Of a DNA stretch of 64,000 nt, positions 50,953 through 60,434 are shown piece after piece. The notes beneath the pieces were generated by a model that made no database searches, was not told the origin of the DNA, and worked only from the letters and a program-made list of their open reading frames with translations. Origin of the DNA: SAR202 cluster bacterium (GTDB lineage Bacteria; Chloroflexota; Dehalococcoidia; Lucifugimonadales; Lucifugimonadaceae). The first letter of the stretch is position 1. Each line of letters begins with the position of its first letter. Position numbers and translations under genes: made by a program. The DNA lies in contig VGZT01000006.1 of NCBI GenBank assembly GCA_016872495.1, forward strand, positions 1 through 64,000, written 5' to 3'.

Positions 50953-51828
50953 ATGGCTTCAACTGCGGTCCGCCTAGGAAACGGCAAATTCACGTACGAG
51001 CTAGTCCCCAACTGGGCCAAGCTCCCGGCTGGCTGGCAGTTCAAGCAGGTGGCCGGCGTTGCCGTCAGCGACAAGGACGAGGTGTACGTCTTCAACCGTT
51101 CAGAACACCCGGTGATCGTGTTCGACCGCGACGGAAACATGCTGCGGACCTGGGGCGAGGGCCACTTCAAGAGTGCCCACGGCATCTGCTTCGGACGCGA
51201 CGGGTCGGTCTGGCTTGCGGACAACGGCGACCACACCGTGAAGCACTTCACGGTGGATGGAAAGTTGCTGTTGACCCTCGGGACCAAGGACAAGGAAGGC
51301 AGCGACGGCGAGCCGTTCAACAAGCCGACCGACGTCAGCGTCGCACCGAACGGGGACGTGTACGTGTCCGACGGCTATGGCAACCACCGGGTCCACGTGT
51401 TCACGCCCGACGGCAAGCTGAAGTTCAGCTGGGGCCAGAAGGGTCCGGTCGCGGTTGGTGAAGGTGACTTCAACCTGCCCCACAACATATGGGTGAACAA
51501 GGACCGGGTGTACGTCGCCGACCGCGAGAACCACCGGGTGCAGATCTTCGATCTCCAGGGCAAACATCTCGAGACCTGGACCGACTTCATCCAGCCGACC
51601 GATATCTATATCGACAAGCGGGGAATCGCCTACGTCGCTGAGCTGCGCAACCGCATCTCGATCTGCGACCTGAATGGCAAAGTGCTATCGCGTTGGGGGA
51701 GGTTCGCGACGAAGGAGCCAGGCATGTTCTTCGCTCCCCACGGGATCTGGACCGACTCGCGCGGCGACCTGTACATCGGAGAGGTGCTGGAAGGTCAGCG
51801 GATCCAGAAGTTCCGGCGGGTCGGCTAG
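50953..51828 (+). CDS. NHL-repeat six-bladed beta-propeller protein
   Basis: A 291-aa propeller resembling peptidyl-glycine alpha-amidating lyase-like NHL proteins. Successive blades show VAVSDKDEVYVFNRSEHPVI, ICFGRDGSVWLADNGDHTVK, VSVAPNGDVYVSDGYGNHRV, IWVNKDRVYVADRENHRVQI, IYIDKRGIAYVAELRNRISI and GIWTDSRGDLYIGEVLEGQR. No signal peptide, so likely cytoplasmic. ATG 50953 has GGGAGG upstream. It is divergent from the enolase pair across the repeat region and may share its control. Enzymatic activity is uncertain. Confidence 0.88.
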   Translation: MASTAVRLGNGKFTYELVPNWAKLPAGWQFKQVAGVAVSDKDEVYVFNRSEHPVIVFDRDGNMLRTWGEGHFKSAHGICFGRDGSVWLADNGDHTVKHFTVDGKLLLTLGTKDKEGSDGEPFNKPTDVSVAPNGDVYVSDGYGNHRVHVFTPDGKLKFSWGQKGPVAVGEGDFNLPHNIWVNKDRVYVADRENHRVQIFDLQGKHLETWTDFIQPTDIYIDKRGIAYVAELRNRISICDLNGKVLSRWGRFATKEPGMFFAPHGIWTDSRGDLYIGEVLEGQRIQKFRRVG

Positions 51829-53045
51829 CCAGAACCCCCGCCGGGCGCGGGCCGGTTGCCAACCCGCTGCTTGACCCAGATCCACTTGAATGCATTCGTC
51901 AGGTGTCGTCTGCTGATGATCAGGTTGACCACGGTCAGCACGATGTACAGGTAGGCCATCTCGTCGCGGATTTCAGGAATGATGAGCTGCGTCATGAACA
52001 GCACGAACAGCAAGGCCGCCCCGAAGATCGACAGCCTGAGGTCGAGCAGCAGGCTTACCGCGAAGAGCGACTGAGCCGCCGTCAGGAAGACTTCGCTCTG
52101 CTGGCGCTCGTCCAGCGGCATCGCGGTGATGCCCCCTTTGGCGATGCTGAACACGAGCGGCAACATCGCCACCAGGAGCGTCCACTGGTTGATCTTCGAC
52201 GAAACCAGGGTTCCCAGCGCCGACGTGGCGGCGCCTCGCCAGGCGAACAGGGCGACGATCACAAACTCGGGGGATTCGGACGCCAGGGGCGCCAGCCATT
52301 GGACGAGCAGGAACTCGTCGATCCCGAGCGCGGTCCCCGAAGCCACGAGCGCCTTGGCGAACGGCTTCGCGACCATCAGGATCACGATCGCCGAACCGAC
52401 CGTCATCGCGCCAATGATGAGCCTGCGCTGCAGCGGAGGATAAGCTCCGATCGTCTGCGCAGGACCGGCCAGGTGCGGAGCTTCGGCCGGCAACCGGGCG
52501 ATCCGCCAGATGTAGAAGCCGAAGATGGATACCAGGATCACCAGATCTACGAGGTTCAGGTTCCCCTTGAATGGAATGACGAACACGTAGATCGTCGCCA
52601 TCAGCAGGACCGTCAGCTCGATCCCGTGGTCCTGTTCAAGGTCGACCTTCCGGCGCCTGAAGCGCAGGTAGCCGAGCACGATCACCATCGGCCACGCGAT
52701 GCCTATCAGCAGGCGGTTGGCTCCCGTCATGTTGGCTACCGCGTACCCGGCGTACGCCGGATCGTCAGCCGCAAGCCATGCAAATGACGCGTCGACCACG
52801 TACTCCGGCAGGATCGCAATCAGCGCCAGCAGGGCCAGCGCCAGCCCCTGCGAAAAGTCCAGCTGCGCCACCTCCGCAGCCCACGACAGCAGGAAAGCCG
52901 CGCCCACAATGGCAACGCCGTACAGAAGCGCCTTGATCGCCGGATCAGCCGCTGGTACCGCCAACAGGACGAAGAGACCGGGCACTACCGTTGCCACGGC
53001 GATGCCAACGGTAAACCAGCTCTTTGTCGTTCCCGATTCAGCCAT
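51825..53045 (-). CDS. Calcium/cation antiporter family (CaCA) membrane protein
   Basis: 406-aa integral membrane protein with about 11 helices and the two inverted alpha-repeats of CaCA exchangers: LALIAILPEYVVDASF in the first half and WLAPLASESPEFVIVALF in the second, each with the acidic ion-binding residue. It probably exchanges Ca2+ or another cation for Na+ or H+. ATG 53045 follows GGGAG; the longer frame adds about 95 low-complexity residues and is rejected. The stop overlaps the opposing propeller gene stop by four bases. Confidence 0.85.
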   Translation of the reverse strand: MAESGTTKSWFTVGIAVATVVPGLFVLLAVPAADPAIKALLYGVAIVGAAFLLSWAAEVAQLDFSQGLALALLALIAILPEYVVDASFAWLAADDPAYAGYAVANMTGANRLLIGIAWPMVIVLGYLRFRRRKVDLEQDHGIELTVLLMATIYVFVIPFKGNLNLVDLVILVSIFGFYIWRIARLPAEAPHLAGPAQTIGAYPPLQRRLIIGAMTVGSAIVILMVAKPFAKALVASGTALGIDEFLLVQWLAPLASESPEFVIVALFAWRGAATSALGTLVSSKINQWTLLVAMLPLVFSIAKGGITAMPLDERQQSEVFLTAAQSLFAVSLLLDLRLSIFGAALLFVLFMTQLIIPEIRDEMAYLYIVLTVVNLIISRRHLTNAFKWIWVKQRVGNRPAPGGGSG

Positions 53046-53190
53046 TCGCACTCCCACTTCGCAGCCGATTGCTCCGCGGCCTCTGCGATGCACCAACCGC
53101 GCACTATTATCCGGGACAATTCGCGAGCCAACAGCCGAAGGCGACGCGTCGCTCGAATCGCCGGCTTCCAGCCGCCCTGTGGAGAAGGGC

Positions 53191-55215
53191 CTAGCCGGTC
53201 CCCTGCTTTCCAGGTCCGGTGGTTTCAGGTCCAGCAGCAGGCTGCGCCCTGACCGGACCAGCCGGCATCGACCCGGATTTCCTTCCCACGCGGATCTTCT
53301 CGCGCAGCCAGCCTGCCGATCCGCTTCCACCCGTGCGGGCCGAGCGCGCGTAATACATCAACCCGGCCGCGGCCGCGATCCCGAACAGGCCGAGGAGCGT
53401 CCAGTTGCGAGCGCTACCCCGGGCGCCGGCCGCAACGTCGGCGACTACGACATCGACCTTTTCGATCCCCGCAAGGGCCACTCGCCTTTCATCCTGGTCG
53501 GAGATCTCGTTCACGCTCCGGACCAGCTCATCGTGCAGGATCGGCTGCACCCGTCCGAAGGCTACGGATAGCCCGATCCAGACGATAAGCCCGGAGATCG
53601 CCAGTGCAGCCGACGCCCACGCCAGTCTGGAAGTCCACTGGCGACCCCCCAGGAAGCCGATGACCGCAGCCAGTACGAGCGGCAGCAGGGTCAACAACCA
53701 CAGCAGCCCCACCACCGTCCCGATCCGTGAACGTATGAGCTCGAACTCCGCGCTGGTGCCGGCCTGCGCAGCCTGATCCCGGTTGACCAGGTCGAGGAAA
53801 TCGGCCTGGGTTACCGTGAACTCAGGCTGGAAGAACTGCCTGATCTCGTCCAGGTTCAGCCCATCCGACGAAGGGCCCGCCAGGTTCTTTTTCAGGTCTG
53901 CGTCGGTGAACGTGAAGCCGCCAGCTATGAGCCTCCTGGCGTTGTCGATCGCTGTGAACGCGTCCCCGCCAATCTGGGCCTCCAGGGTAGAGCGGTCGAA
54001 CGTCACGTCCTTCGGGAAATTAACGCCGATGAGACCCTCGAGTTCCTTCTCAAGGACCGGAGTCAACGCACTGACAACTGCGTCGGTGTTCACCCCGGGC
54101 GGCAGGCACTCCGGCATACGGAGGGCTAAGAGCCGGGAAACCACCGCCGCGCTGGCCGTTGGCGAAGCACATCCGGGCAGGCCGGCAACCGCCTGCCGTA
54201 GCTTGGTTTGGGCGAGCGAGTTCAGGGCGCCGATCGTAGCGGCGCGGCGTTCCTCCAGGGCGATCGAGAACGAAAGGTCGTCAGAACCGCCAGACAGGTA
54301 GTCCGCCATTACATCGATGAGGCCGCCAAGCTGCTGGTCGACCCATTCCGGTGGCGCGGCGGTCTCGAGCGCAGCCTTGACCTCCGCGTCCGTCACCTTG
54401 ATGTCGAAGGAGAGGACCGAAAGGTTTCCGAGCGCGCGGGTCAGCTGGGGGGCAACCACCGAGTCGAACAGGAACCTGGTGAAGTTCGTCTCTCGCAGGA
54501 GCGTCTTGATCTCTTCGCTCGCGGCCGGAACCCGGTCCGCCAAGCGGATGGTCACGGCGAACGAGTCCTGATCGCCGGTCAGCCAGCTCACGAACTCGGT
54601 CAGGGCGCTCGCGATCTGGGCGTCCACCCACTCTTCGGGCGCGATGCGGTTGGCGATGGCATTCGCCCGGTCTGGCGTGATGTTGAGCCGTGCGCCGCCG
54701 AACGACAGGTCCTTCAGGGAGTCCTGGATCGCTGGCCCCAGGAGGTTGTCGATTACCTGTTGCGACAAATCCAGTTCATCGATGGCCCGGGTAATGGCCC
54801 GGGATGCCCCCCTGGCCTGCTCGTCGAGCCGTGGCCGTAGTTCGAACTCGTCGGTCTGGCCCTTCAGATACGGGATCAGCTCGTCGAGCGCGTCCTCGAC
54901 CTGGCGCCGGGTGTAGTCCGGGGGAAATGTCTCCTTAATGGCATCGAGGATCACCCGCCTGGCTCGGGCGGGGTCATCGAACTTGAACTGGCCGAGGCCT
55001 TCCGGAAGCGAGAGTTCGCTCTCGATGCGGTCGCCCACCGCGGTATCAAGCACGTCGTCGTAGAAGAACCCGTACGCGTCCACCTTTACCAGTTCGGCCT
55101 TGATGAAGTCCGGGTTCGTGGACCGATTGACGGTCTGCAATGCGATTGCCGCGACCATGACGACCGGCAGCACGGTTGCGAGGACAATCGCGATAAGGCG
55201 GCGCACCCAGATCAT
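53191..55215 (-). CDS. Large membrane-anchored protein with three internal repeats, unknown function
   Basis: 674 aa. One N-terminal helix (LIAIVLATVLPVVMVAAIAL), a long extracytoplasmic part (30-500), then three helices near the C-terminus (VVGLLWLLTLLPLVLAAVIG, LAWASAALAISGLIVWIGL and WTLLGLFGIAAAAGLMYY) and a basic Gly/Pro tail. Three related units occur at about 100-140, 189-230 and 287-328 (for example EEWVDAQIASALTEFVSWL and PEWVDQQLGGLIDVMADYL), each a helix followed by L-x-G-x-x-D and an acidic/hydrophobic strand. I do not recognise a family. It is divergent from fabI. Export to the cell surface is likely. Confidence 0.75.
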   Translation of the reverse strand: MIWVRRLIAIVLATVLPVVMVAAIALQTVNRSTNPDFIKAELVKVDAYGFFYDDVLDTAVGDRIESELSLPEGLGQFKFDDPARARRVILDAIKETFPPDYTRRQVEDALDELIPYLKGQTDEFELRPRLDEQARGASRAITRAIDELDLSQQVIDNLLGPAIQDSLKDLSFGGARLNITPDRANAIANRIAPEEWVDAQIASALTEFVSWLTGDQDSFAVTIRLADRVPAASEEIKTLLRETNFTRFLFDSVVAPQLTRALGNLSVLSFDIKVTDAEVKAALETAAPPEWVDQQLGGLIDVMADYLSGGSDDLSFSIALEERRAATIGALNSLAQTKLRQAVAGLPGCASPTASAAVVSRLLALRMPECLPPGVNTDAVVSALTPVLEKELEGLIGVNFPKDVTFDRSTLEAQIGGDAFTAIDNARRLIAGGFTFTDADLKKNLAGPSSDGLNLDEIRQFFQPEFTVTQADFLDLVNRDQAAQAGTSAEFELIRSRIGTVVGLLWLLTLLPLVLAAVIGFLGGRQWTSRLAWASAALAISGLIVWIGLSVAFGRVQPILHDELVRSVNEISDQDERRVALAGIEKVDVVVADVAAGARGSARNWTLLGLFGIAAAAGLMYYARSARTGGSGSAGWLREKIRVGRKSGSMPAGPVRAQPAAGPETTGPGKQGTG

Positions 55216-55361
55216 CGGTGGGTTCCATCGATATGCATCGGGCGGCTCATGGCCGCTCGGTGGAGAGTCTAGGACTGGTCAGGAAGGGAAACCATGGTGG
55301 CGCGCCACCAACTTTGGGCGATGTTATCCTCCGGACGGCCTGCCAAGGAGGATCTTTCTTA

Positions 55362-56135
55362 ATGCGCGCAATCGACCTGACCGGGAAGCGTGGCGTCATT
55401 TTCGGGGTCGCCAATCAACGCTCCATAGCCTGGGCTATTTCCGAGGCGCTCGCCGCTGCCGGCGCTGAGCTGGCCTTCACCTACCTCAACGAACGGTTGA
55501 AGGAGAGCGTGGAAAAGACGGTTGCGCCCCTGGGCGCCCCCCGGCTGCTCGAGTGCGACGCGACCGACGACGCCCAGGTGGCCTCCGTGTACGACAACCT
55601 GAAGGCGTCATGGGGTTCGCTCGACTTCGTCATCCACAGCGTGGCCTACGCCGAAAAGGACGACCTGGGTGGCGCCTTTTCGGCGACCACCAGGCAGGGT
55701 TTCCGGGTCGCCCTCGAAGCGAGCGCCTACTCCCTGATCCCGGTGGTACGGCACGCTGCGCCGCTGATGACCGCGGGCGGCTCGATCGTGACCATGACGT
55801 TCGAAGCGTCGGAGCGAGTGTTTCCGGGTTACAACGTGATGGGCACCGCCAAGGCAGCGCTCGAGAACGAAGTGCGACAGCTGGCCAACGAATTCGGCCC
55901 CTCGAACATCAGGGTGAACGCCATTTCAGCCGGGCCGCTCGCGACGCTGGCTGCGCGCTCGATCCCGGGGTTCAACGACATGCGGCACGCCTTTGCCGAG
56001 CGAGCCCCACTGCGCAGGAATATCACGCACGCCGAGGTCGGCGGGGCCGCCCTGTTCCTCTGCAGCGACCTGTCGACCGGGATCACAGGGGCGGTCCTGC
56101 CCGTGGACGCCGGCTACAGCATCATGGGGATCTGA
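55362..56135 (+). CDS. fabI: Enoyl-[acyl-carrier-protein] reductase, FabI-type
   Basis: NADH-dependent last step of the fatty-acid elongation cycle. The 257-aa protein has GVANQRSIAWAISEALA (cofactor), AFTYLNERLKESVEKTV, DFVIHSVAYAEKDDLGGAF and the catalytic YNVMGTAKAALENEVRQLA (Tyr and Lys), followed by IRVNAISAGPLATLAARSI and VLPVDAGYSIMG. The outer Tyr of the E. coli pair (Tyr146 position) is Phe (MTFEASERVFPGY), as in InhA-like enzymes. ATG 55362 with AAGGAGG upstream; a longer frame to 55218 is rejected. The hotdog thioesterase gene follows after 4 nt. Confidence 0.93.
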   Translation: MRAIDLTGKRGVIFGVANQRSIAWAISEALAAAGAELAFTYLNERLKESVEKTVAPLGAPRLLECDATDDAQVASVYDNLKASWGSLDFVIHSVAYAEKDDLGGAFSATTRQGFRVALEASAYSLIPVVRHAAPLMTAGGSIVTMTFEASERVFPGYNVMGTAKAALENEVRQLANEFGPSNIRVNAISAGPLATLAARSIPGFNDMRHAFAERAPLRRNITHAEVGGAALFLCSDLSTGITGAVLPVDAGYSIMGI

Positions 56136-56139
56136 TGAA

Positions 56140-56517
56140 GTGAGCGGATCACCAACTGCGTCGATCATGGCCGGGATGACCGGCGAAAAGACCTGGACGT
56201 TGTCCAGGGAACACACCGTGAACCGGATGGGCCGCCCGGGCGCCGACGTCCTCTCGACGCCGTCGATGATCCTGCTGATGGAGATGGCAGCGATCGAGGC
56301 GGTGGATACGCGGCTCGGCGCCGGTTTCGCAACCGTCGGATTTCACGTGGATGTGAAGCACTTTGGCGCCGCTGTCCTGGGTTCGCGAGTCACCGCCCGG
56401 GCCGAAGTCACGGCCGTCGACGGAAACAAGATCGCCTTCAAGGTCGCGGCGTTCGTGGACGATCGCAAGATCGGCGAGGGGACACACCGGCGCGCGGCGG
56501 TGTCGACCGCGGCCTGA
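56140..56517 (+). CDS. Hotdog-fold thioesterase (FlK-like)
   Basis: A 125-aa hotdog protein of the fluoroacetyl-CoA-thioesterase type. Motifs: VLSTPSMILLMEMAAIEAVD (helix with the catalytic Glu region), ATVGFHVDVKHFGAAVLGS (His and Gly), RAEVTAVDGNKIAFKVAAF. GTG 56140 lies next to the fabI stop; ATG 56167 inside is an alternative and is closer to the usual N-terminus. Coupled with fabI it may hydrolyse acyl-CoA or acyl-ACP, or remove inhibitory acyl thioesters. The exact substrate is not known. Confidence 0.85.
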   Translation: MSGSPTASIMAGMTGEKTWTLSREHTVNRMGRPGADVLSTPSMILLMEMAAIEAVDTRLGAGFATVGFHVDVKHFGAAVLGSRVTARAEVTAVDGNKIAFKVAAFVDDRKIGEGTHRRAAVSTAA

Positions 56518-56528
56518 CGCAAGCGACC

Positions 56529-56551
56529 GGCCAGGGGCCCCCGGGCTGGCC
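56529..56551 (+). terminator. GC-rich hairpin after the thioesterase gene
   Basis: GGCCAG (56529-56534) pairs with CTGGCC (56546-56551) around a G/C-rich 11-nt interior. It lies 12 nt after the stop and may end the fabI transcript. No U-run is seen. The rest of the region to 56736 holds no gene. Confidence 0.4.
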
Positions 56552-56736
56552 CATTCGGCCCCCATGCCGGGATGCTAGATGTCTCTCGCCTGGCTACGGA
56601 CGAAGTTGACCGCGGTGGGCGGCAATCATGATCCGTCAGGGACGGCCCGATCCGGTGCTGCGAAAGGCGCACCAAAGTTAACCTCGGTGGCGCGCGTGTT
56701 TACGGGGGCTTGCCCGGGTATTCGTCAGGCAGGCGC

Positions 56737-57867
56737 CTAGCGGCCTGGTCGGACTCCGAGCGCTTGCCTGAGTTGCAGTTGCTTGATCAGGTCCCCGCGC
56801 TTGAGCATGCCGACGCAGGCGTCGCCATCCATCACCGGCAACTGATTCAGGTCGTTCTCAGCTAGCAGCTGCAGAGCATCGTTGATGCCGGCGCCGTACT
56901 CGACGGTTTTCAGTGGCATCTTCGTCATGATTTCCGCGATGCGGGTCGTAGGCCAGCGGTCCCTGGCCAGCTTCCGAACATCACTGAGAGAGGCGATTCC
57001 GAGCAGTCCGCCGCCTTCCGACACGAGTACGGAGCGGTGCCCCCCCTGGAGGAATTCGTTCATGACGACAGACTCGACGGTAACGCCTGGCTCGACCGCC
57101 GGCGCCGAATGGTCCATGACGTCCCGGACGGTCACGCCCTGGAAAACAGAGCGGGTCACGCTCTCGCGCCGGCTCGCTTCCGCGGCGTTATTGAGAAACC
57201 AGCCGATGAGGGCCATCCAGACCCCGCCGAGCAAGTTGTCGGCAAATACGGCCTGGTAGATGCCGAATGCTATGAGAGCCCAGCCGAAAGCCTGTCCGAC
57301 GCTGGCGGCCGTGCGGGTCGCCCGATCGACGCTTCTGGTCGCCCGCCACACGATCGAACGGAGGACGCGCCCGCCGTCGAGCGGGAAGCCCGGGATGAGG
57401 TTGAAAAGGCCAACCAGCAGGTTGATGAGGGCCAGATAACTTACGACCGCCCCGACCGGCGAGCTCTCGAATGTGAAGATCCGGAGAACGACCCAGAACA
57501 GCAGTGCCAGGCCCAGGCTCGTTCCGGGACCTACCGCCGCAATCCAGAACTCATGACGGGGTGCGCTGGCCTCGCCCTTGATCTTGCTCACCCCACCGAA
57601 TATGAACAGGGTGATGCTTTCCACGGGGTAGCCAAGCCAACGGGCGACAAGCGAATGCCCCAGCTCGTGGAGCAGGACCGAGGCGAACAGGAGCAGCGAC
57701 GCGACCGTGCCGGTTATCCAGTAGGTACCGCCCCGCCACTCCGGGTACTGGGCCGGAAAGAAGCCATTCGCCAGTGACCACGTGATCAACGCGAAAGCGA
57801 ACAACCACGTGTAGTGAACGCCGATCTCGATGCCGGCGACGCGCCCTAGCCGGAACGAACCCTTCAT
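56737..57867 (-). CDS. Site-2-protease-family (M50) membrane metalloprotease with two CBS domains
   Basis: 376 aa. Helices hold the zinc motif LLHELGHSLVAR and the second ligand NLIPGFPLDGGRVLRS, both typical of intact M50B proteases. The soluble C-terminus has two CBS modules (VRDVMDHSAPAVEPGVTVES and EIMTKMPLKTVEYGAGIND), which sense adenosine nucleotides or ions. M50 proteases of this class release membrane-tethered sigma or transcription factors. ATG 57867. It is transcribed in the same direction as the DUF3179 gene just upstream (84 nt), so joint expression is possible. Confidence 0.93.
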   Translation of the reverse strand: MKGSFRLGRVAGIEIGVHYTWLFAFALITWSLANGFFPAQYPEWRGGTYWITGTVASLLLFASVLLHELGHSLVARWLGYPVESITLFIFGGVSKIKGEASAPRHEFWIAAVGPGTSLGLALLFWVVLRIFTFESSPVGAVVSYLALINLLVGLFNLIPGFPLDGGRVLRSIVWRATRSVDRATRTAASVGQAFGWALIAFGIYQAVFADNLLGGVWMALIGWFLNNAAEASRRESVTRSVFQGVTVRDVMDHSAPAVEPGVTVESVVMNEFLQGGHRSVLVSEGGGLLGIASLSDVRKLARDRWPTTRIAEIMTKMPLKTVEYGAGINDALQLLAENDLNQLPVMDGDACVGMLKRGDLIKQLQLRQALGVRPGR

Positions 57868-57951
57868 GTTTGGCCGCTCCTGTCCTGTTCGAAATCAACG
57901 CGTACGGACAGCGTACTGGAAGCGTCCACCGGCCTGGACTCGGGCTGCACG

Positions 57952-59487
57952 CTATGGCCGGCTGCGCACCCCGAAAACCACGCTGTCGGGGTAGAACGCG
58001 CGCCAGCCGAACCAGTAGGCGGTGTGGCTCGGCAGCCGCTCGAGGATGCGGCCACCGTTTTTCGCCACCAGGCGCGCCTCTTCGACTCGCCACTCGCCCC
58101 CGGCCGAGTCCTTGAGTTCGCGCGGGGATGCCCCGGCCATGAACTCGTGACCGGCGCGTTCGTAGACGCGCGCCGCCCGCGACCCGGGATCTGTAACGAT
58201 CACGAAGTCCTGTCCACCGAGCGCGTCATTGAGCACCGGCCGTTTCGCCAGTGCGTCGAGCAGATAGGCACCTGCGCTGCCGTTGTAACGGATCGCCAGC
58301 ACCTCGTCCTTGGGCCGCAGCCGGTCATCGTGGCTGAAGACCGGAAACATGAGCCCGGGATCGGAAAAGTAGTCAGAGTACGCCGCGCCTGGTTCGTTGT
58401 GGTGCAGGTACCGCCTACGAACGCCCGTGTTCACGGAGAGCACTTTGCCGTCCGGGTGTGCCTCACGCCATTCACCCCATGTCGTGGTCGTGATCGGAAG
58501 CTGTTTCAGCCGCAGTCCGCTGTTGGCCAGTGTGCCGATTACCGGCTCGCCGGTCAGCGCGTGCCAGAGCGAGTCCGTCCGCAGGTCGTACATGAGCTTG
58601 TTGCTCTGGTATAGCCACCCGGACGTCCCAAAACGCCAGGTCTCCCCGTCCAGCTCGCCGTCGTACAGGACGGCCGATCGACACAACGTTCAATAGACGA
58701 CCGTGACGGGTCGTCCACCAATGGTGTCGTTCGACATCTCGTGCCAGGCGAGGATTCGATGCGGGTACGCGCGGGCGTCGCCGTTGATCTCGACCCCAAG
58801 GATGACGTCGTCGTCCTGGAGATAGTCGGCATCGATCGCCGAGATGAAGGCGGGATCATTCAACGGCGGGATCCCGTCGATTCGCACGCCGCCCCAGATG
58901 GCCCCCCACAGGGGGACGCGTGTTGGGACGTCCCGGTAGAAGAACCGCCTGAAACCGGGATCGATGCCGGAGAGCATCTCGCCCTTCCAGCGATCGTAGC
59001 CCGCGACGACCGGGACATCTGGGTTGCGGCCCAGCCAGGCATACCAGGGGTCGAACTCGCTGCCCAGGTTTTCGCCGGTAAGCTGTCGCAGTGAAGTTGC
59101 GACCGCCTCCATCGATTCGCTCGAAAAGCTGAATCGCAACACGTCGATCAGCGGGGCAACCAGGCCCTGGTCGCCCTGCAGTCCGGCCAGGCGAACGGCC
59201 TGTGGGCTCACTGCGTTGAACAGCGTGTCGCCCTGCGCACTGTAGTGAAACAGGGCATTCATGAGGTCGGTCGAGCCGATCGTCGCCGCTCCGGTAGCGC
59301 CCTTGTCGACGGTGGCTGTCGGAACGACTCGGGTCGCTGTAGCGGCGGGTTCGATCGGCAGCCTGGCCGTCGCTTCCGGCGACGGCCCGGCGGAAAGACA
59401 CGCGGACAGCGTGACCAGTGAGGCCGCTGCAAGCAGGCCGGTCGCAACCGTCTTGCGGATCACGCGTTCAAACGTATGATTGACCAT
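57952..59487 (-). CDS. DUF3179 lipoprotein, predicted selenoprotein with TGA-encoded Sec266
   Basis: From ATG 59487 a lipoprotein signal (KTVATGLLAAASLVTLSAC, lipobox LSAC) precedes the DUF3179 domain: LGVEINGDARAYPHRILAWH, NDTIGGRPVTVVY, then TGA at 58690-58692, then TLCRSAVLYDGELDGETWRF and SGWLYQSNKLMYDLRTDSLW to the stop at 57952. Family members have YCPLC at this place; here it reads Y-U-T-L-C, so TGA sits exactly at the first Cys. Six bp of perfect stem-loop begins 16 nt after the UGA. Reading through gives 511 aa, a normal DUF3179 length, whereas two separate ORFs would each be useless. Molecular function of DUF3179 is unknown; a redox role outside the cytoplasm is likely. Confidence 0.85.
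58657..58674 (-). promoter_or_regulatory. Candidate SECIS stem-loop for the DUF3179 selenoprotein
   Basis: Coding-strand RNA GCCGUC-CUGUAC-GACGGC: a perfect 6-bp stem with a 6-nt loop containing G-U, starting 16 nt after the UGA, loop at +22 to +27. Spacing and size are right for a bacterial SECIS. The G is the third loop base, not the first or second, so it is a less typical loop than that of the redoxin gene. Confidence 0.65.
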
Positions 59488-59507
59488 CGTTCCAGACTCC
59501 GGCCGAG

Positions 59508-60434
59508 GTGTTGCATTATTTGCCTGATAGTACGAGCGGAACACACCTTCTAGATGCCGCGCGTTCCGCCGGGATCCAGATAATCGAGCCGTCCCTCCCA
59601 GATGACTGGGTCCTGGATGCGAACGGGGTTCGCATCCACGCCCTCGACTGGGGAAACCCCGACCGGCCGCCGATCATCTTCCTCCACGGATTCGCCCAGC
59701 AGGCGCACTCGTGGGACTTCGTGGCCCTTGGCATCCGCGACCTCTGCCACGTCGTCTCCCTCGACCTCCGCGGCCATGGTGACAGCGGCTGGCCAGAGGC
59801 GCTCGACTACCGCATTTCCGATTACGCGCGTGACCTGGAAGCGGTTGTGGCGACCCTGAAACAGAAGCCGATCGTCTGCGGGCTCTCGCTGGGCGGGCGC
59901 GTGGCGACCGCGTTCGCGTCCGAATCTTCGGACCGGCTGCGGGGGCTCGTTATCGTAGATGTTGGGCCGGAGATCGCCAGAGCGGGGCGGGATCGCATTC
60001 GGGAATTCGTCGAGTCGCGCCAGCAGTTCGAAAGCTTCGACGAGCTGGTTGCGTACACGATGCAGTACACGCGCCGGCGACGCACCATCGAACAGGTCAG
60101 AGGGAGCCTCCGAAATGCCGCGCGGGAATTGCCTGACGGCACCTGGACCTGGAAATACGATCCTCGCCTGCGCGGCAAGCGGCCGGACGACCCGTCCAAC
60201 ACCGAAAGCATGATGTGGACAGCGCTGGGAAAGATCTCCTGCCCCACGCTGTTGGTCAGGGGTGGCGAAAGCGACATCCTGTCCGACGAGGTCGCCCGGA
60301 AGATGCACGCGGCGATGCCGGGCAGTCAGCTGGCGATCGTCGACGGTGCCGGGCACCTGGTCCCGGGTGATCGCCCGGCGGCGTTCGTATCCGTGCTGCG
60401 GCCGTTCGTTCAGCGCCTGATCACCGGTGGCTGA
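59508..60434 (+). CDS. Alpha/beta hydrolase
   Basis: A 308-aa fold-1 hydrolase with the oxyanion segment IIFLHGFAQQAHSWDFVAL, strand DLRGHGDSGWPEAL, nucleophile elbow VCGLSLGGRVATAF (Ser), acid in LVRGGESDILSD and catalytic His in VDGAGHLVPGDRP. Probably an esterase or lactonase of small substrates. GTG 59508 is the only start before homology but lies just 21 nt from the divergent DUF3179 start with poor ribosome site (GAGG adjoining), so the true start may differ. Its stop overlaps the MFS gene start. Confidence 0.85.
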   Translation: MLHYLPDSTSGTHLLDAARSAGIQIIEPSLPDDWVLDANGVRIHALDWGNPDRPPIIFLHGFAQQAHSWDFVALGIRDLCHVVSLDLRGHGDSGWPEALDYRISDYARDLEAVVATLKQKPIVCGLSLGGRVATAFASESSDRLRGLVIVDVGPEIARAGRDRIREFVESRQQFESFDELVAYTMQYTRRRRTIEQVRGSLRNAARELPDGTWTWKYDPRLRGKRPDDPSNTESMMWTALGKISCPTLLVRGGESDILSDEVARKMHAAMPGSQLAIVDGAGHLVPGDRPAAFVSVLRPFVQRLITGG

